Shown piece by piece: positions 19,545-34,354 of a stretch of 64,000 bases of DNA. The DNA lies in contig NZ_CP093302.1 in assembly GCF_024362765.1 (NCBI RefSeq), positions 2,200,001-2,264,000 on the forward strand. Reading direction: 5' to 3'. The translations under genes were made by a program, and so were the position numbers. The notes below the pieces were generated by a model that saw only the letters and a list, made by a program, of their open reading frames with translations, did no database searches and had not been told where the DNA came from. This stretch comes from Alkalihalobacillus sp. LMS6. Lineage in GTDB: Bacteria > Bacillota > Bacilli > Bacillales > Bacillaceae_D. Each line of letters begins with the position of its first letter. Position 1 is the first letter of the stretch.

Positions 19545-19586
19545 TGAGCGTATGGAGAAAACTCTTCCATACGCTCACTCTTTTTT
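19545..19586. terminator. Terminator after rqcH
   Basis: TGAGCGTATGGA and TCCATACGCTCA form a perfect 12-bp stem with an 8-base loop, followed by a T-tract on the plus strand. It also lies directly after the methyltransferase gene on the minus strand and may stop that message too, though no T-tract follows on that side. Confidence 0.85.
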
Positions 19587-20244
19587 AATAGGCTTTTGTC
19601 ATCATCCCGAGACCATTTAACACGTTTCGATGCTCCACTTGTGAAAAGCCTGCATCTGTTAAAAGACGGGTTAATTCTGTTTCGCTTTTACGATGACGTC
19701 GTTCCGATACGCTTGCCCACTTCAGTAAAAATGCTTTTTCGTTATCAGAAAATTCATAGGCTTTGGCATAGCTTGAAGCTGTTGCAATCGACATATGGGG
19801 AGCAGGATTTAAGAGAAACACTTCACCATCAGGTTTTGTCACCCTTCGTAATTCAGCGATTCCAATTTCGATTGAAGGCAATAAAAACAATGCGCACGTT
19901 GAGAAGACACGGTCGTAGGACGCGTCTGTTTCTGCAAGCGCTAGTGCATCCCCAACTTTTGCATGGGCCTTATCATCGACTTTGGCATTTGTGAATAAGT
20001 CATTTGCTCGCTTAACCATTTCCCCGGAAATATCTACACCGACCAATTCTTTCGCTTCTTTTACGCCTCTAAGCAGAAATCGTCCGGTACCACAGCCAAC
20101 ATCAAGCACCCGCTTGTTTTCCCACGAACTTGAGAACAGCTTTAATTCCGCATGAATTGCGGACAGCCAATCCGTTTGGACCATCTCGTCAAAGAAATTG
20201 ACTAACGGATCAAATTCACTGCCTTCCATTTTACGCATAGACAT
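19585..20244 (-). CDS. Class I SAM-dependent methyltransferase, substrate unknown
   Basis: A 219-residue single-domain methyltransferase. Motif I is VLDVGCGTGRFL (about 46-57), followed by LVGVDIS and, later, an RRVTKPDGEVFLLNP segment, the layout of UbiE/Methyltransf_11 proteins. The substrate cannot be read from sequence. It starts 12 bp after pyrE with an AGAGGAAGG ribosome site and no terminator or promoter between, so it appears to be the last gene of the pyrimidine operon. In B. subtilis the cysH sulfate-assimilation operon lies downstream of pyrE instead. Starts at the first or the third codon (MSM) are both possible. Confidence 0.85.
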   Translation of the reverse strand: MSMRKMEGSEFDPLVNFFDEMVQTDWLSAIHAELKLFSSSWENKRVLDVGCGTGRFLLRGVKEAKELVGVDISGEMVKRANDLFTNAKVDDKAHAKVGDALALAETDASYDRVFSTCALFLLPSIEIGIAELRRVTKPDGEVFLLNPAPHMSIATASSYAKAYEFSDNEKAFLLKWASVSERRHRKSETELTRLLTDAGFSQVEHRNVLNGLGMMTKAY

Positions 20245-20256
20245 CCTACCTTCCTC

Positions 20257-20894
20257 TTATGATGAACGAACGGTAAGCCAATCTTCATTATGTGGATTTT
20301 CTCGCCATAAGGTTAGCTTTTGCTGCTCATGCACAGAAATAAACCCTCTTTCCTTTGCTTGTTCAATTAATTCACTATATGCACAGAGAACGTGATGGTC
20401 TAAATTTGCCTGCTTAAACGCTAGTTCAGCTGCATTTAATTGGTAAGAAAAGATGGCAGCAACAAAGGAAACCTCTCCTCCAGCCTCTCGAACAGCATCG
20501 GCAGCAGCAATCGAGCTGCCTCCTGTAGAGATTAAATCCTCAATAATGACTACTTTGCTAGAAGCCGGTAAATGTCCTTCAATTTTATTTTTCTTCCCAT
20601 GACCTTTTGCGCTACCTCGTACATAGATCATCGGTAGCTGTAATTCTTCCGCGACCCATGCGGCATGAGGAATTCCTGCGGTAGCCGTTCCGGCCACAAC
20701 ATCCGCATCTGGCGCATAGGTTTTAATCAATTGAGCCAGTCCTTTTGCAATGTCCTTTCGTACACGTGGATACGACATCGTTAAGCGATTGTCACAATAA
20801 ATGGGTGATTTCAATCCTGAACTCCACGTAAACGGTTCGTTTGGTGATAATGTAACAGCTTGAATATCGAGTAGGTGATTAGCAATTGTTTGAC

Positions 20895-20898
<4 letters not shown>
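20257..20898 (-). CDS. pyrE: Orotate phosphoribosyltransferase
   Basis: About 213 residues from the chosen start MSQTIANHLLDI; an in-frame ATG seven codons earlier lacks a ribosome site, while AAGGGAG lies 9 bases ahead of the chosen ATG. The enzyme transfers ribose 5-phosphate from PRPP to orotate. The PRPP loop VVIIEDLISTGGSS and the catalytic-loop Lys residues in GSAKGHGKKNKIEG are visible. Its start overlaps the end of pyrF by four bases. Confidence 0.97.
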
Positions 20899-22525
<1,627 letters not shown>

Positions 22526-23305
22526 TTATAGTACAACCTCCCCGACTGGAAATACCGGTCCATCCGAACAAATTTTACGATATTCATGGGCATCTCCATC
22601 TTCAACCGCGCACACACAGGCAAAGCAAGCACCGATTCCACAACCCATTCGTTCTTCCAACGAAATAAACGCTTTTTGGTTTCGGTATCGCTCCGACATC
22701 ACTTTTAACATTGGTGTCGGACCGCATGCATAAAGGACATCACACTTGAGCTCGCATTCGTCAATGGCATTTGTCACAAAACCGTGGACGCCGTGAGAAC
22801 CATCAACCGTCGTCACATACACATCACCGAGTGCTTTAAATGCTTCTTCGTAAAAGACATCTTGTTTTGAAGCGAAGCCTAGCACACTAATCACGCGAAC
22901 CCCTTTTTTTACGAGTTGTTTTGCTAAATAGTAGAGTGGCGGCACACCGATACCGCCTCCAACAAGTAGTGCAACATCACCTGTTTGTGCTTCTTCAACA
23001 GGGAATCCTTTTCCGAGGGGACCCATGACGTTTAACGTTTTTCCATTTTCATAGTGTGAAAGTCGAGATGTTCCCTCGCCACTAGCGCGATAAATCATCG
23101 TTACTTGCTGTTTGTTTACATCAACGTCAGCAATGCTAATTGGGCGACGTAAAAGTAGATCTTCCGAATGCCCTACACGAACATGTAAAAATTGTCCAGG
23201 TTGCGTCATCTGCGCAACCGTTTCCCCTTGCAAAACAAGCTGATAGCTGTCTTTTGCAAGTAATGTTTGCTCAACAACTGTTAATGCGCCATAGCGATCT
23301 CTCAT
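22526..23305 (-). CDS. pyrK: Dihydroorotate dehydrogenase B, electron transfer subunit
   Basis: A 259-residue ferredoxin-NADP reductase-like protein carrying FAD and a [2Fe-2S] cluster that passes electrons from PyrD to NAD+. FAD motif [10 protein letters not shown], the glycine-rich [16 protein letters not shown], and cluster cysteines in [12 protein letters not shown] plus a distal Cys near ICSDGPVF. The start [10 protein letters not shown] is chosen because GAGGGGG lies 7 bases upstream; a frame opening 14 codons earlier has no ribosome site. Confidence 0.96.
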   Translation of the reverse strand: MRDRYGALTVVEQTLLAKDSYQLVLQGETVAQMTQPGQFLHVRVGHSEDLLLRRPISIADVDVNKQQVTMIYRASGEGTSRLSHYENGKTLNVMGPLGKGFPVEEAQTGDVALLVGGGIGVPPLYYLAKQLVKKGVRVISVLGFASKQDVFYEEAFKALGDVYVTTVDGSHGVHGFVTNAIDECELKCDVLYACGPTPMLKVMSERYRNQKAFISLEERMGCGIGACFACVCAVEDGDAHEYRKICSDGPVFPVGEVVL

Positions 23306-23372
23306 CTTGATTCCCCCTCTGATGTTTTCATGGAAAGAGTCACGCACCTGTGGCCGTGACCCCTTTTTTCAT

Positions 23373-26300
23373 TTATACCGGTTGCGGCATACTTTCTGCT
23401 GCAAACGTAATTGACTCAAGTACGCTTAACAAAGCTGCTGCTGTATCAATCGATGTGAGGCAAACAACACCATTTTCAACGGACTCACGGCGAATTCTAA
23501 AGCCATCCCGAGCTGGTTGTTTTCCTCTTGTAAGAGTATTTATGACAAACTGGGCTTCCCCTTGGCGTATAAGATCAAGTAAATGAGGTTTGCCTTCATT
23601 AATTTTATTAACGACACGAACAGGAATCCCTTCCATCTCTAACAAGGTTGCTGTTCCAGAAGTCGCCATAATGCTAAAGCCTATCTCATGGAAGCGTTTC
23701 GCAATCTCAATCGATTCTTGCTTATCTTTATCAGCGATGGTGAACAAAACCGATCCGTGAGTAGGAATATTCATCCCTGATGCTACAAGTCCTTTATATA
23801 ACGCTTTTTCTAATGTACGGTCACGCCCCATAACTTCTCCCGTTGACTTCATCTCCGGTCCAAGAGTGATGTCGACTCGACGTAACTTTGCAAACGAGAA
23901 GACTGGAACTTTCACCGAAACTTCTTTTGCTTCAGGATGATAGCCTGTGCCATAACCGAGTGATGCAAGGCTTTCTCCTAACATAACCCGAGTTGCAACG
24001 TTTGCCATTGGCACCCCTGTTATTTTGCTCAAAAACGGAACCGTTCGACTAGAGCGTGGATTTACTTCTAGTACAAAGACGTCATCTTGATGCCACACAA
24101 ATTGAATGTTTAGAAGTCCGATAATGTTTAATCCGCGGGCAATTTTAGTCGTTCGTTCAATCAGCCGTTCTTTTAAGTATTCTGGAACCGTTTGAGGCGG
24201 GTAAACCGCGATGGAATCACCGGAATGGACCCCTGCTCGTTCAATATGCTCCATGACGCCTGGTATATAGACATCGGTCCCGTCTGAGATCGCATCGACT
24301 TCAAGTTCTTTCCCTGTTAAATAACGATCAACGAGCACTGGATGTTTCGGATTTACTTTAACAGCTGACTGCATGTAGCGAAGAAGCTCTTCTTCATGAT
24401 AGACAATCTCCATCGCCCGTCCGCCTAATACATACGATGGACGCACTAGAACGGGATAACCAATCTCATTGGCAATCGTTACCGCACCCTCGACCGAGGT
24501 TGCCGTTTTGCCTAATGGTTGTGGAATCGCTAAATTCATCAACGTTTGCTCAAATTTATCCCGATTTTCAGCACGGTCCATATCGTCTAGCTGAGTGCCA
24601 ATAATTTTCACGCCTCGAGCAGCTAAATCCGCAGCAAGGTTGATCGCCGTTTGCCCACCAAATTGCACGATGACCCCTTTTGGATTTTCAAGGTGAATGA
24701 CATTCATGACATCTTCAATCGTTAAAGGTTCGAAATAAAGTTTGTCAGAGGTAGAAAAGTCTGTCGAGACGGTTTCCGGATTATTATTCATAATAATCGC
24801 TTCATACCCCGCTTCTTTAATCGCCCAAACAGTATGAACGGTTGCATAGTCAAACTCAATGCCTTGACCGATTCGAATTGGACCTGAGCCTAGAACGAGG
24901 ATGCTCTCTCTTTCAGTCACCTCGGATTCATTCTCACGTTCATACGTGCTATAAAAATATGGTGTAGCCGAAGCAAATTCTGCTGCGCATGTATCGACCA
25001 TTTTAAAAACCGGCTTAATTCCCGCTGCATCTCTTAACTCAAATACAGCTTGCTCCTCCGTCTCCCATCTCTTGGCGATAAACGAATCGGCAAATCCTGC
25101 TCTTTTGATTTTTCGGAACAGCTTTTCGTTCGTTCTTGCCTCGGTCAACTGTCCCTCTAATGCGACGATCCGCGCTAGTTTCTGCAAAAAGAGACGATCA
25201 ATTTTCGTTGTTTGATAGATTGTTTCGATAGATGTTCCTTTTCGAAGCAGCGCACCAATCGCAAACAGGCGCTCATCGTCTGCTTTCGATATTTTCTTGA
25301 GCAAATCTTCTTCAGACTGCATGTCTAGCGTTGCGTCTTGAATATGGTCATAGCCTGCTTCAAGTGATCGAACGGCTTTTAGAAGCGATTCTTCTAGCGA
25401 ACGTCCAATCGCCATCACTTCACCAGTTGCTTTCATTTGCGTCCCTAATGTACGGTTGGCACTTTCAAATTTATCAAAAGGCCAGCGTGGAATTTTCGAC
25501 ACAACATAGTCTAACGCTGGTTCAAAGCTTGCGTACGTTGTTTCTGTTACTGGATTTTTTAACTCGTCCAAATGGTAGCCTACTGCGATTTTCGCGGCAA
25601 TTTTGGCAATTGGATAGCCTGTTGCTTTTGATGCTAAAGCAGATGAACGGCTGACTCGCGGGTTTACTTCAATGATATAGTATTGATCACTATGTGCATC
25701 GAGGGCAAACTGTACGTTGCAGCCCCCTTCGATTCCAAGTGCGCGAATTATGGAAAGAGAGGAATTCCGTAACATTTGGTAATCGCGATCAGATAAGGTT
25801 TGGCTAGGAGCGAATACGATCGAATCTCCTGTATGAACACCGACAGGATCAAAGTTTTCCATGTTGCAAACAACGATTGCTTCATCTTGTGCATCGCGCA
25901 TGACTTCGTACTCTACTTCTTTAAAGCCCGCAATACTTTTCTCCACTAAACATTGCGTAACTGGGCTATATTTTAACCCACTCGCAACAATTTCTTGTAA
26001 ATCTCCATCATTATAAGCGATGCCTCCACCTGTACCACCAAGTGTGTAGGCGGGTCGAATGATCACTGGGAAGCCAATATGCGCAACAAATTTTTCCGCT
26101 TCGGCTAGCGTATGAACAATTTCACTTTCAGGAACCGGCTCACCTAGTAAGTTCATAAGCGCGCGAAATTGCTCACGATCCTCTGCTTGTTCAATTGCGC
26201 TCAATTTTGTTCCAAGTAGCTCAATGTCGTAGCGTTCAAGCACGCCCGCATTCTTCAATTCAAGCGCCATGTTGAGACCTGTTTGCCCTCCTAGCGTTGG

Positions 26301-26561
26301 CAGTAGTCCGTCTGGACGTTCTTTCCGAATAATTCTTGTCACAAAATCGAGCGTGAGCGGCTCAATATAGACACGATCTGCCATCGTTGTGTCTGTCATG
26401 ATCGTTGCAGGATTTGAATTTATGAGAATAACCTCGTATCCTTCTTCTTTTAACGCTTGACACGCTTGTGTCCCTGCATAATCAAACTCAGCTGCTTGAC
26501 CGATTACAATCGGACCTGATCCGATCACAAGAATTTTTTTCAAATCTGTACGCTTTGGCAT
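23373..26561 (-). CDS. carB: Carbamoyl-phosphate synthase, large subunit (pyrimidine-specific)
   Basis: A 1062-residue enzyme with two homologous ATP-grasp halves (starts near residues 1 and 550), each with an IGQ(A/G)xEFDY motif and an NPRxSRS/T segment, and a C-terminal MGS-like allosteric domain from about 930. It makes carbamoyl phosphate from bicarbonate, ATP and ammonia delivered by CarA. Called pyrAB in B. subtilis. Its place inside the pyr operon shows it is the pyrimidine enzyme, and the MGS domain is the usual site of UMP and PRPP control. Confidence 0.97.
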   Translation of the reverse strand: MPKRTDLKKILVIGSGPIVIGQAAEFDYAGTQACQALKEEGYEVILINSNPATIMTDTTMADRVYIEPLTLDFVTRIIRKERPDGLLPTLGGQTGLNMALELKNAGVLERYDIELLGTKLSAIEQAEDREQFRALMNLLGEPVPESEIVHTLAEAEKFVAHIGFPVIIRPAYTLGGTGGGIAYNDGDLQEIVASGLKYSPVTQCLVEKSIAGFKEVEYEVMRDAQDEAIVVCNMENFDPVGVHTGDSIVFAPSQTLSDRDYQMLRNSSLSIIRALGIEGGCNVQFALDAHSDQYYIIEVNPRVSRSSALASKATGYPIAKIAAKIAVGYHLDELKNPVTETTYASFEPALDYVVSKIPRWPFDKFESANRTLGTQMKATGEVMAIGRSLEESLLKAVRSLEAGYDHIQDATLDMQSEEDLLKKISKADDERLFAIGALLRKGTSIETIYQTTKIDRLFLQKLARIVALEGQLTEARTNEKLFRKIKRAGFADSFIAKRWETEEQAVFELRDAAGIKPVFKMVDTCAAEFASATPYFYSTYERENESEVTERESILVLGSGPIRIGQGIEFDYATVHTVWAIKEAGYEAIIMNNNPETVSTDFSTSDKLYFEPLTIEDVMNVIHLENPKGVIVQFGGQTAINLAADLAARGVKIIGTQLDDMDRAENRDKFEQTLMNLAIPQPLGKTATSVEGAVTIANEIGYPVLVRPSYVLGGRAMEIVYHEEELLRYMQSAVKVNPKHPVLVDRYLTGKELEVDAISDGTDVYIPGVMEHIERAGVHSGDSIAVYPPQTVPEYLKERLIERTTKIARGLNIIGLLNIQFVWHQDDVFVLEVNPRSSRTVPFLSKITGVPMANVATRVMLGESLASLGYGTGYHPEAKEVSVKVPVFSFAKLRRVDITLGPEMKSTGEVMGRDRTLEKALYKGLVASGMNIPTHGSVLFTIADKDKQESIEIAKRFHEIGFSIMATSGTATLLEMEGIPVRVVNKINEGKPHLLDLIRQGEAQFVINTLTRGKQPARDGFRIRRESVENGVVCLTSIDTAAALLSVLESITFAAESMPQPV

Positions 26562-26584
26562 AACAACACTCTCCCCTACTCCTA

Positions 26585-27670
26585 TTAAACAAGTACGTTT
26601 GTTTTTACTGTTTTCATCATCTCGACAAAACGATCAAAGAGATCATTTGCATCATGCGGTCCTGGGTTTGCTTCTGGATGATACTGAACGCTAAAGGCAG
26701 CTGCTCGTTTATGGGATAATCCTTCCACTGTGCCATCGTTAACCGCTTCGTGCGTTAACAGTAATTCTGTTCCTTCTAAAGAAGCGAGATCAACGGTATA
26801 CCCGTGATTTTGCGCTGTAATATCAATTCGACCTGTTTCCAATTCCCGCACAGGATGATTCGATCCACGATGACCAAATGTCAATTTGCTCGTGGTTGCA
26901 CCACTTGCTAGTGCTAAAAGTTGGTGGCCTAAACAGATTCCGAATAGCGGGATTTCTCCTACCAGAGCACGTACCGTTTCAATCGTTTCAGGAACATCTT
27001 CAGGATTTCCAGGACCGTTTGAAACAAGCACACCATCAACACCGAGGCGTTTGATCTCTTGTGCAGTTGTGTTGTATGGCACAACGACTACATCGCATTG
27101 TCGTTCAATGAGCGACTGTAAAATGCCATGTTTCATCCCGCAATCAATTAATGCAACGCGCTTTCCTTTTCCTGGGACATGATAAGCCGTATTTACTGAT
27201 ACTTGCGATACTTGCGTCGTCTGAAGGGGCATGCGCTGGAGCTCTTCGACCACATCTTCAACCTTTACTGATAACGAGCACACATAGCCTTTCATTGTTC
27301 CGCGTGCGCGAATCTTTCTCGTTAACATACGTGTATCGATTCCTGCTAACCCTGGAATTCCTTTTGCAACGAGTAACTCATGGAGCGATTCTTGTTCTCG
27401 ATAGTGACTTGGTTCATCCTCTACTTCTCGCACGATTAAGGCAGAGATGGCCGGGTCAAGGGATTCAAAATCATCGCGATTGATGCCATAGTTCCCGATT
27501 AGCGGATACGTTAGCATCACAATTTGCCCACAGTAGGATGGATCAGACAAGATCTCTTGATAGCCAGTCATTCCCGTGTTGAACACAACTTCGCCACTTA
27601 TTTCTACGTCAGCTCCAAAACCTTCACCAATAAATACGGTGCCATCTTCTAAGATCAGTTGTTTATCCAT
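26585..27670 (-). CDS. carA: Carbamoyl-phosphate synthase, small (glutaminase) subunit
   Basis: A 361-residue class I glutamine amidotransferase. The nucleophile is Cys246 in [10 protein letters not shown], with the catalytic His and Glu in [12 protein letters not shown]. It hydrolyses glutamine and channels ammonia to CarB. The start lies 8 bp inside pyrC, and carB follows 23 bp later. Called pyrAA in B. subtilis. Confidence 0.97.
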   Translation of the reverse strand: MDKQLILEDGTVFIGEGFGADVEISGEVVFNTGMTGYQEILSDPSYCGQIVMLTYPLIGNYGINRDDFESLDPAISALIVREVEDEPSHYREQESLHELLVAKGIPGLAGIDTRMLTRKIRARGTMKGYVCSLSVKVEDVVEELQRMPLQTTQVSQVSVNTAYHVPGKGKRVALIDCGMKHGILQSLIERQCDVVVVPYNTTAQEIKRLGVDGVLVSNGPGNPEDVPETIETVRALVGEIPLFGICLGHQLLALASGATTSKLTFGHRGSNHPVRELETGRIDITAQNHGYTVDLASLEGTELLLTHEAVNDGTVEGLSHKRAAAFSVQYHPEANPGPHDANDLFDRFVEMMKTVKTNVLV

Positions 27671-28940
27671 GGTTTACTCGCTCCTTTGTAAAAACCGCCT
27701 CGCCTGCTACATAAGTAGCATGTGGAATTCCTGTACACGTCCACCCTACAAACGGTGTGTTTGTACCTTTACTATAAAATGTCTCAGGGTTAATCGTTTC
27801 CGTTGCTTGTAAATCAATTAGCGTAAAATCGGCTGGAGCTCCGACATTTAATGTTCCATATGGAAGATCAAATGTTTCTGCTGGTTTTGTGGTCAGCCAA
27901 TCAATGAGCTGATTTAAGCGAAACGATCCCGACTCGACAAAATGGGTATACAATAATGGGAAAGCCGTTTCGAGTCCGACAATGCCAAACGGCGCTCGAT
28001 CCATGCTCCTTTGTTTTTCTTCTTGAGTATGCGGTGCATGATCTGTTGCGATAAAGTCAATTGTTCCATCGAGTAATCCTTCAATCAACGCTTCTTGATC
28101 CGCTTTTGATCGGAGCGGCGGATTCATTTTAAAATTTGTATCTTGACCGTGAATGTTCTCTTCACTTAAGAGCAGGTGATGCGGCGTTACTTCTGCGGTT
28201 ACCCGAATCCCTGCTTTTTTTGCATCTCGAATCGTACGTACAGACTCTTTCGTCGACACGTGGCAAACGTGGTAGTGACAATTTGCCGCTTCTGCAAGCA
28301 GCACGTCTCTTGCAATATGTACAGATTCACATACTGATGGAATCCCGTTTAAGCCTTCTTGCTTGGCGTACTGTCCTTCGTGCACAGAACCACCGTTGAT
28401 CAATGTATTATCTTCGCAATGAGCGACAACAGCCATTTGATGCTTTGCTGCCTCTTTCATCGCCGCAAGCATCATGCCAGCGTCTTGAATGCCGACCCCG
28501 TCATCTGTGAACGCAAAGGCGCCTGCATCTTTAAGAGCTGAGAAGTCTGTTAACTCTTTTCCTAGTTGTCTCGTTGTAATGGAGCCATAAGGAAGCACGC
28601 GCACATGTGCTTTTTCAGCAATTCGTGCCATTAATGCAGTCATCGTTTCAGCTGTATCTGGAACTGGCCTTGTGTTCGGCATCGCGGCTACTGTCGTAAA
28701 TCCCCCTCTCGCTGCTGCTTTTGTACCTGTTTCAATCGTTTCTTTCTTTTCCCCACCCGGTTCTCTTAAGTGGATGTGAAGATCAACAAAGCCTGGTGCA
28801 ATCAACAGGTTATCGGCGTCAATTTCTTTTGTAATCTCGGTTGTTTCCTCTACAAAATGGCCATCCCGTACAAACAAATGTTTTTGCTCTTTCTCGCCTG
28901 CCGCGTTTATGATAAATCCGTTGCTAATTTTTAGTGTCAT
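27663..28940 (-). CDS. pyrC: Dihydroorotase
   Basis: A 425-residue class I amidohydrolase that closes carbamoyl aspartate to dihydroorotate. Zinc ligands His55 and His57 lie in [10 protein letters not shown]; further metal ligands are in [15 protein letters not shown] and the catalytic Asp in FIATDHAPH. Length is typical of Bacillus PyrC. It follows pyrB by 25 bp and overlaps carA. Confidence 0.97.
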   Translation of the reverse strand: MTLKISNGFIINAAGEKEQKHLFVRDGHFVEETTEITKEIDADNLLIAPGFVDLHIHLREPGGEKKETIETGTKAAARGGFTTVAAMPNTRPVPDTAETMTALMARIAEKAHVRVLPYGSITTRQLGKELTDFSALKDAGAFAFTDDGVGIQDAGMMLAAMKEAAKHQMAVVAHCEDNTLINGGSVHEGQYAKQEGLNGIPSVCESVHIARDVLLAEAANCHYHVCHVSTKESVRTIRDAKKAGIRVTAEVTPHHLLLSEENIHGQDTNFKMNPPLRSKADQEALIEGLLDGTIDFIATDHAPHTQEEKQRSMDRAPFGIVGLETAFPLLYTHFVESGSFRLNQLIDWLTTKPAETFDLPYGTLNVGAPADFTLIDLQATETINPETFYSKGTNTPFVGWTCTGIPHATYVAGEAVFTKERVNHG

Positions 28941-28965
28941 TTTGTCTTCATCCCCTTTTTTAAAC

Positions 28966-31193
<2,228 letters not shown>

Positions 31194-31223
31194 CGATTTT
31201 CTCCTTTTGCCTTTTTCTTCATA

Positions 31224-31318
31224 TAAAAAGCCCCCTAGAGTCTAGGAGGCGGCAAGAAAGAAGCACAAACGTATTGCTTTGCGTGCATTCTTATTCCTCT
31301 TGCCAGCCTCACAGGACT
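31224..31318 (-). promoter_or_regulatory. PyrR attenuator between pyrR and pyrP
   Basis: The minus-strand RNA contains the PyrR-binding loop AGUCCUGUGAGGCU (31305-31318), followed by a terminator hairpin GCCUCCUAG/CUAGGGGGC and a U-tract (31224-31253). UMP-bound PyrR stabilises the anti-antiterminator and allows termination; without UMP an alternative antiterminator forms. The motif matches the published PyrR consensus of B. subtilis. Confidence 0.93.
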
Positions 31319-31333
31319 ACGATTAAAGAGGAG

Positions 31334-31876
<543 letters not shown>

Positions 31877-31880
31877 TCAC

Positions 31881-31969
31881 AAAAAAATCCCTACCTGTCC
31901 AAAAGGAGCAGCTAGGGATTTAGATAGACGTATCCTAATTCACCGACTCCTTGATAGCCTCACAGGACT
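31881..31969 (-). promoter_or_regulatory. PyrR attenuator in the pyrR leader
   Basis: The leader carries AGUCCUGUGAGGCU at 31956-31969, identical to the loop of the second attenuator, followed by a terminator hairpin with arms AAUCCCUA and UAGGGAUU and a run of U (31881-31920), ending about 17 bases ahead of the pyrR start. Confidence 0.93.
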
Positions 31970-31999
31970 ATGCTTAAAGGACCTATAATCTTCTTTTGT

Positions 32000-32028
32000 A
32001 GTATGCATCACACGAAAGGATTTGTCAA
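32000..32028 (-). promoter_or_regulatory. Sigma-A promoter of the pyr operon
   Basis: On the minus strand TTGACA (32023-32028), a 17-base spacer and CATACT (32000-32005). The perfect -35 overlaps the stop codon of the upstream pseudouridine synthase gene. The transcript would start near 31993 and include the first attenuator. Confidence 0.8.
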
Positions 32029-32933
32029 TCTTGTTTTCGTAAATCTTGCAATAATGTTTCCATGTCTTCAGGCACTGGTGCAGTAAACAAAAGTTCTTCA
32101 TTTGTTCTCGGATGAACAAAGCCAAGGGTTTCTGCATGTAGCGCTTGTCCAGCAATCGGCAATGTTTTCTTATAGCCGTATTTCGGATCTCCTGCCAATG
32201 GATGTTCAATATATTGAAAATGTACGCGAATTTGATGAGTCCGCCCTGTTTCTAATTCACACGTCACGTAAGAAAAAGCGCGAAACGTTTCTTCCAACGT
32301 AAAATGTGTAACAGCTTGCTTACTGTTTTTATCCGTTACCGCCATCTTTTGACGGTCTTTTAAATCTCGACCGATTGGCGCATCAATGGTTCCTTTCTTA
32401 TGAGAAAGCACACCATGTACAATCGCCTTATATTGACGCTTTGTTGTTTTGTTCATTAATTGTTTGGATAAATGTTCATGAGCGTGATCATTCTTTGCGG
32501 CAACAATTAAACCTGTCGTATCTTTATCGATTCGATGTACGATGCCAGGTCGAACTTCGTCATTAATGCCTGACAAATCGGTACAGTGGTAAAGAAGCGC
32601 GTTGACGAGTGTCCCGCTTGAATGCCCCGGTGCTGGATGTACAACCATGCCTCTCGGTTTGTTGACGACAATGAGATCTGCATCTTCATAGACAACGTCT
32701 AAGGGGATATTTTCAGCTTTCACTTCCGTTGACACTAATTCTGGTTCCGAAACGTCAATCACATCACCTTGTTGAACTTTATAATTTGCTTTAATTACTT
32801 GTTCATTCACAGTCACTAGACCGTCTTGAATCCATTTTTGTACGTGGGTTCGTGATGTATCACCATGTAATAGAACGATCATCTTATCAATTCGCTCATT
32901 TATTTGTGTTTCATCGATTGTCCATTGTTTCAT
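32025..32933 (-). CDS. ylyB: RluA/RluD-family pseudouridine synthase (YlyB)
   Basis: A 302-residue enzyme with an N-terminal S4 RNA-binding domain (about 10-70) and an RluA-type catalytic domain whose active Asp lies in HRIDKDTTGLIV. It isomerises uridines in 23S rRNA. The start MKQWTIDETQ is chosen because GAAGGAG lies upstream; a longer frame beginning nine codons earlier lies inside lspA. It follows lspA with essentially no gap, a pairing conserved in Bacilli. Confidence 0.95.
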   Translation of the reverse strand: MKQWTIDETQINERIDKMIVLLHGDTSRTHVQKWIQDGLVTVNEQVIKANYKVQQGDVIDVSEPELVSTEVKAENIPLDVVYEDADLIVVNKPRGMVVHPAPGHSSGTLVNALLYHCTDLSGINDEVRPGIVHRIDKDTTGLIVAAKNDHAHEHLSKQLMNKTTKRQYKAIVHGVLSHKKGTIDAPIGRDLKDRQKMAVTDKNSKQAVTHFTLEETFRAFSYVTCELETGRTHQIRVHFQYIEHPLAGDPKYGYKKTLPIAGQALHAETLGFVHPRTNEELLFTAPVPEDMETLLQDLRKQD

Positions 32934-32934
32934 A

Positions 32935-33393
32935 TTAGTTCTTGCTCTCCTTCTTTTCACGCCTAGCTTCTAAAATTAAATTTATCAAAAATAACCCCAC
33001 TCCGACTGTTAAAGCCGAGTCAGCAATATTGAAGATCGGGAAGTTTCCAAATGTATCAATAAAATCAACCACTTCTTGACGAAAAAGCCGATCAATAAAA
33101 TTCCCGATCGCGCCACCTAAAATAAGGCCTAAAGCCCATTTTAATAACGTATGGTTTCTAGCTTCCGTTTGAATCAGATAAATAATCACACCAACCATAA
33201 TGACGGTAATGATGTAAAACAACCACATCTGCCCTTGCAAAATGCCAAACGCCGCACCAGAATTCCGATGAGAGAAAATGTAAAAAACATTTTCAATGAC
33301 TGTGATGCGTTCACCGATAACCATATTTTCAACAACAAGCCATTTGGTTAACTGATCAAGTCCGATAATAAGTAACGCAATTATGTAAGCCAT
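32935..33393 (-). CDS. lspA: Lipoprotein signal peptidase II
   Basis: A 152-residue integral membrane aspartyl protease with four helices (about 3-20, 55-75, 83-101, 125-143). The catalytic pair is Asp101 in GNFIDRLF and Asp125 in [16 protein letters not shown] is the third family motif. It removes signal peptides from diacylglyceryl-modified prolipoproteins. The ribosome site GGAGGAT is strong. It precedes ylyB as in B. subtilis. Confidence 0.96.
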   Translation of the reverse strand: MAYIIALLIIGLDQLTKWLVVENMVIGERITVIENVFYIFSHRNSGAAFGILQGQMWLFYIITVIMVGVIIYLIQTEARNHTLLKWALGLILGGAIGNFIDRLFRQEVVDFIDTFGNFPIFNIADSALTVGVGLFLINLILEARREKKESKN

Positions 33394-33480
33394 CCGTATC
33401 CTCCACTATGTAATAGGATTAGTGTAGCATAAATACAAATAAATGTCTGTTCTTTCTCCACTGAGCAATTACGTTCATAT

Positions 33481-33515
33481 AAAAAAGGAATACAGAGGTA
33501 TAAAACCTCCGTATT
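33481..33515 (-). terminator. Terminator after ylyA
   Basis: Hairpin AATACGGAGGT/ACCTCTGTATT with one mismatch, followed on the minus strand by CC and six T. It separates ylyA from lspA-ylyB. Confidence 0.8.
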
Positions 33516-33530
33516 AAGCGCGAACCACTA

Positions 33531-34163
33531 TTACGTCTGGTCTCGTTTTCGATAAGCACTATAATGTTCATTTTGCTCAACCGTCACACTGTCCGGACCA
33601 TGATACCCATCAATTCCTGTGGAAAGAAATCCTTCAAAATCCTCCACACCATTTGCGCCGTACAAGTCGGTATCTCCTGTTTCTTCATCGTATTCCAACG
33701 ACGTATCATTAAAACGAGCAACTGCTTGATAGGCATCTTCTCCATCAAACTCTGTTTCATCTTCATCATGGTCCTTATTATACGCTTCAAACCCTTGTAC
33801 AACCTCTTCTTCAACAGGTCGATCCGTGGGAACAGATTGGGGAGCCACCGAGGCAACAGTTCGTGCTTCTGGATAGGCTTTAAGTCTTTCTTCAGGAATG
33901 GGTTCCCCCGTCACTTCACAAAAGCCATACGTACCATGATCAATTTTTTCCAACGCATCGTCGATTGCATGAAGTTCATGCTCCGCGTGTTGAAATAATG
34001 CTTCATCTTTTTCTCGGTCAAATAAATCCGTCGCATTATCAGCAGGATGATTATCATAATTTGATAACTCCGCCTGTTGTTGTTTTGGATCATGAGAAGA
34101 TTGATGTTTTACGAGTTGTTCTCTTCGTTCAATCAGCTTACTTTTATACCACGTTGTATCCAT
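33531..34163 (-). CDS. ylyA: TraR/DksA-like zinc-finger family protein YlyA, finger degenerate
   Basis: A 210-residue protein of the YlyA/YteA type: an N-terminal coiled-coil segment (about 1-80, KSKLIERREQL onward), then a DksA-like finger FCEVTGEPIPEERL near 91-104, then an acidic C-terminal half. YlyA in B. subtilis is a sporulation-linked RNA polymerase-binding factor acting with sigma-G. Only one of the usual four finger cysteines is present, so zinc binding is doubtful. The start MDTTWYKSKL has AAGGAG 10 bases upstream; the open frame continues 44 codons further without a ribosome site. ileS, which lies upstream in B. subtilis, is absent. Confidence 0.88.
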   Translation of the reverse strand: MDTTWYKSKLIERREQLVKHQSSHDPKQQQAELSNYDNHPADNATDLFDREKDEALFQHAEHELHAIDDALEKIDHGTYGFCEVTGEPIPEERLKAYPEARTVASVAPQSVPTDRPVEEEVVQGFEAYNKDHDEDETEFDGEDAYQAVARFNDTSLEYDEETGDTDLYGANGVEDFEGFLSTGIDGYHGPDSVTVEQNEHYSAYRKRDQT

Positions 34164-34254
34164 TTTAAAATCACTCCTTATACGTAGGATGACCCGTTCT
34201 ACGTATTCATTGAGCGCCAAATAAAACCAGCTTAAAGAGCATTGTTTCTCATGC

Positions 34255-34292
34255 AAAAAGCATCGATCTCTACGGAACGTGAGTCGATGCTT
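34255..34292 (-). terminator. Terminator after divIVA
   Basis: Stem AAGCATCGA/TCGATGCTT, extended by CTC/GAG, followed by T residues on the minus strand. It lies 60 bp after divIVA and before ylyA, so ylyA needs its own promoter. Confidence 0.75.
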
Positions 34293-34354
34293 CATTTAAA
34301 ATCCTTATTTCAATAACGCAGATAAACCGTTACATCTTGTATGTAAAATGTACC

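Noticed and set aside
34164-34354. T-box riboswitch remnant upstream of ylyA
   Set aside because: Only a simple terminator hairpin is present; no T-box sequence or stem I features could be found.
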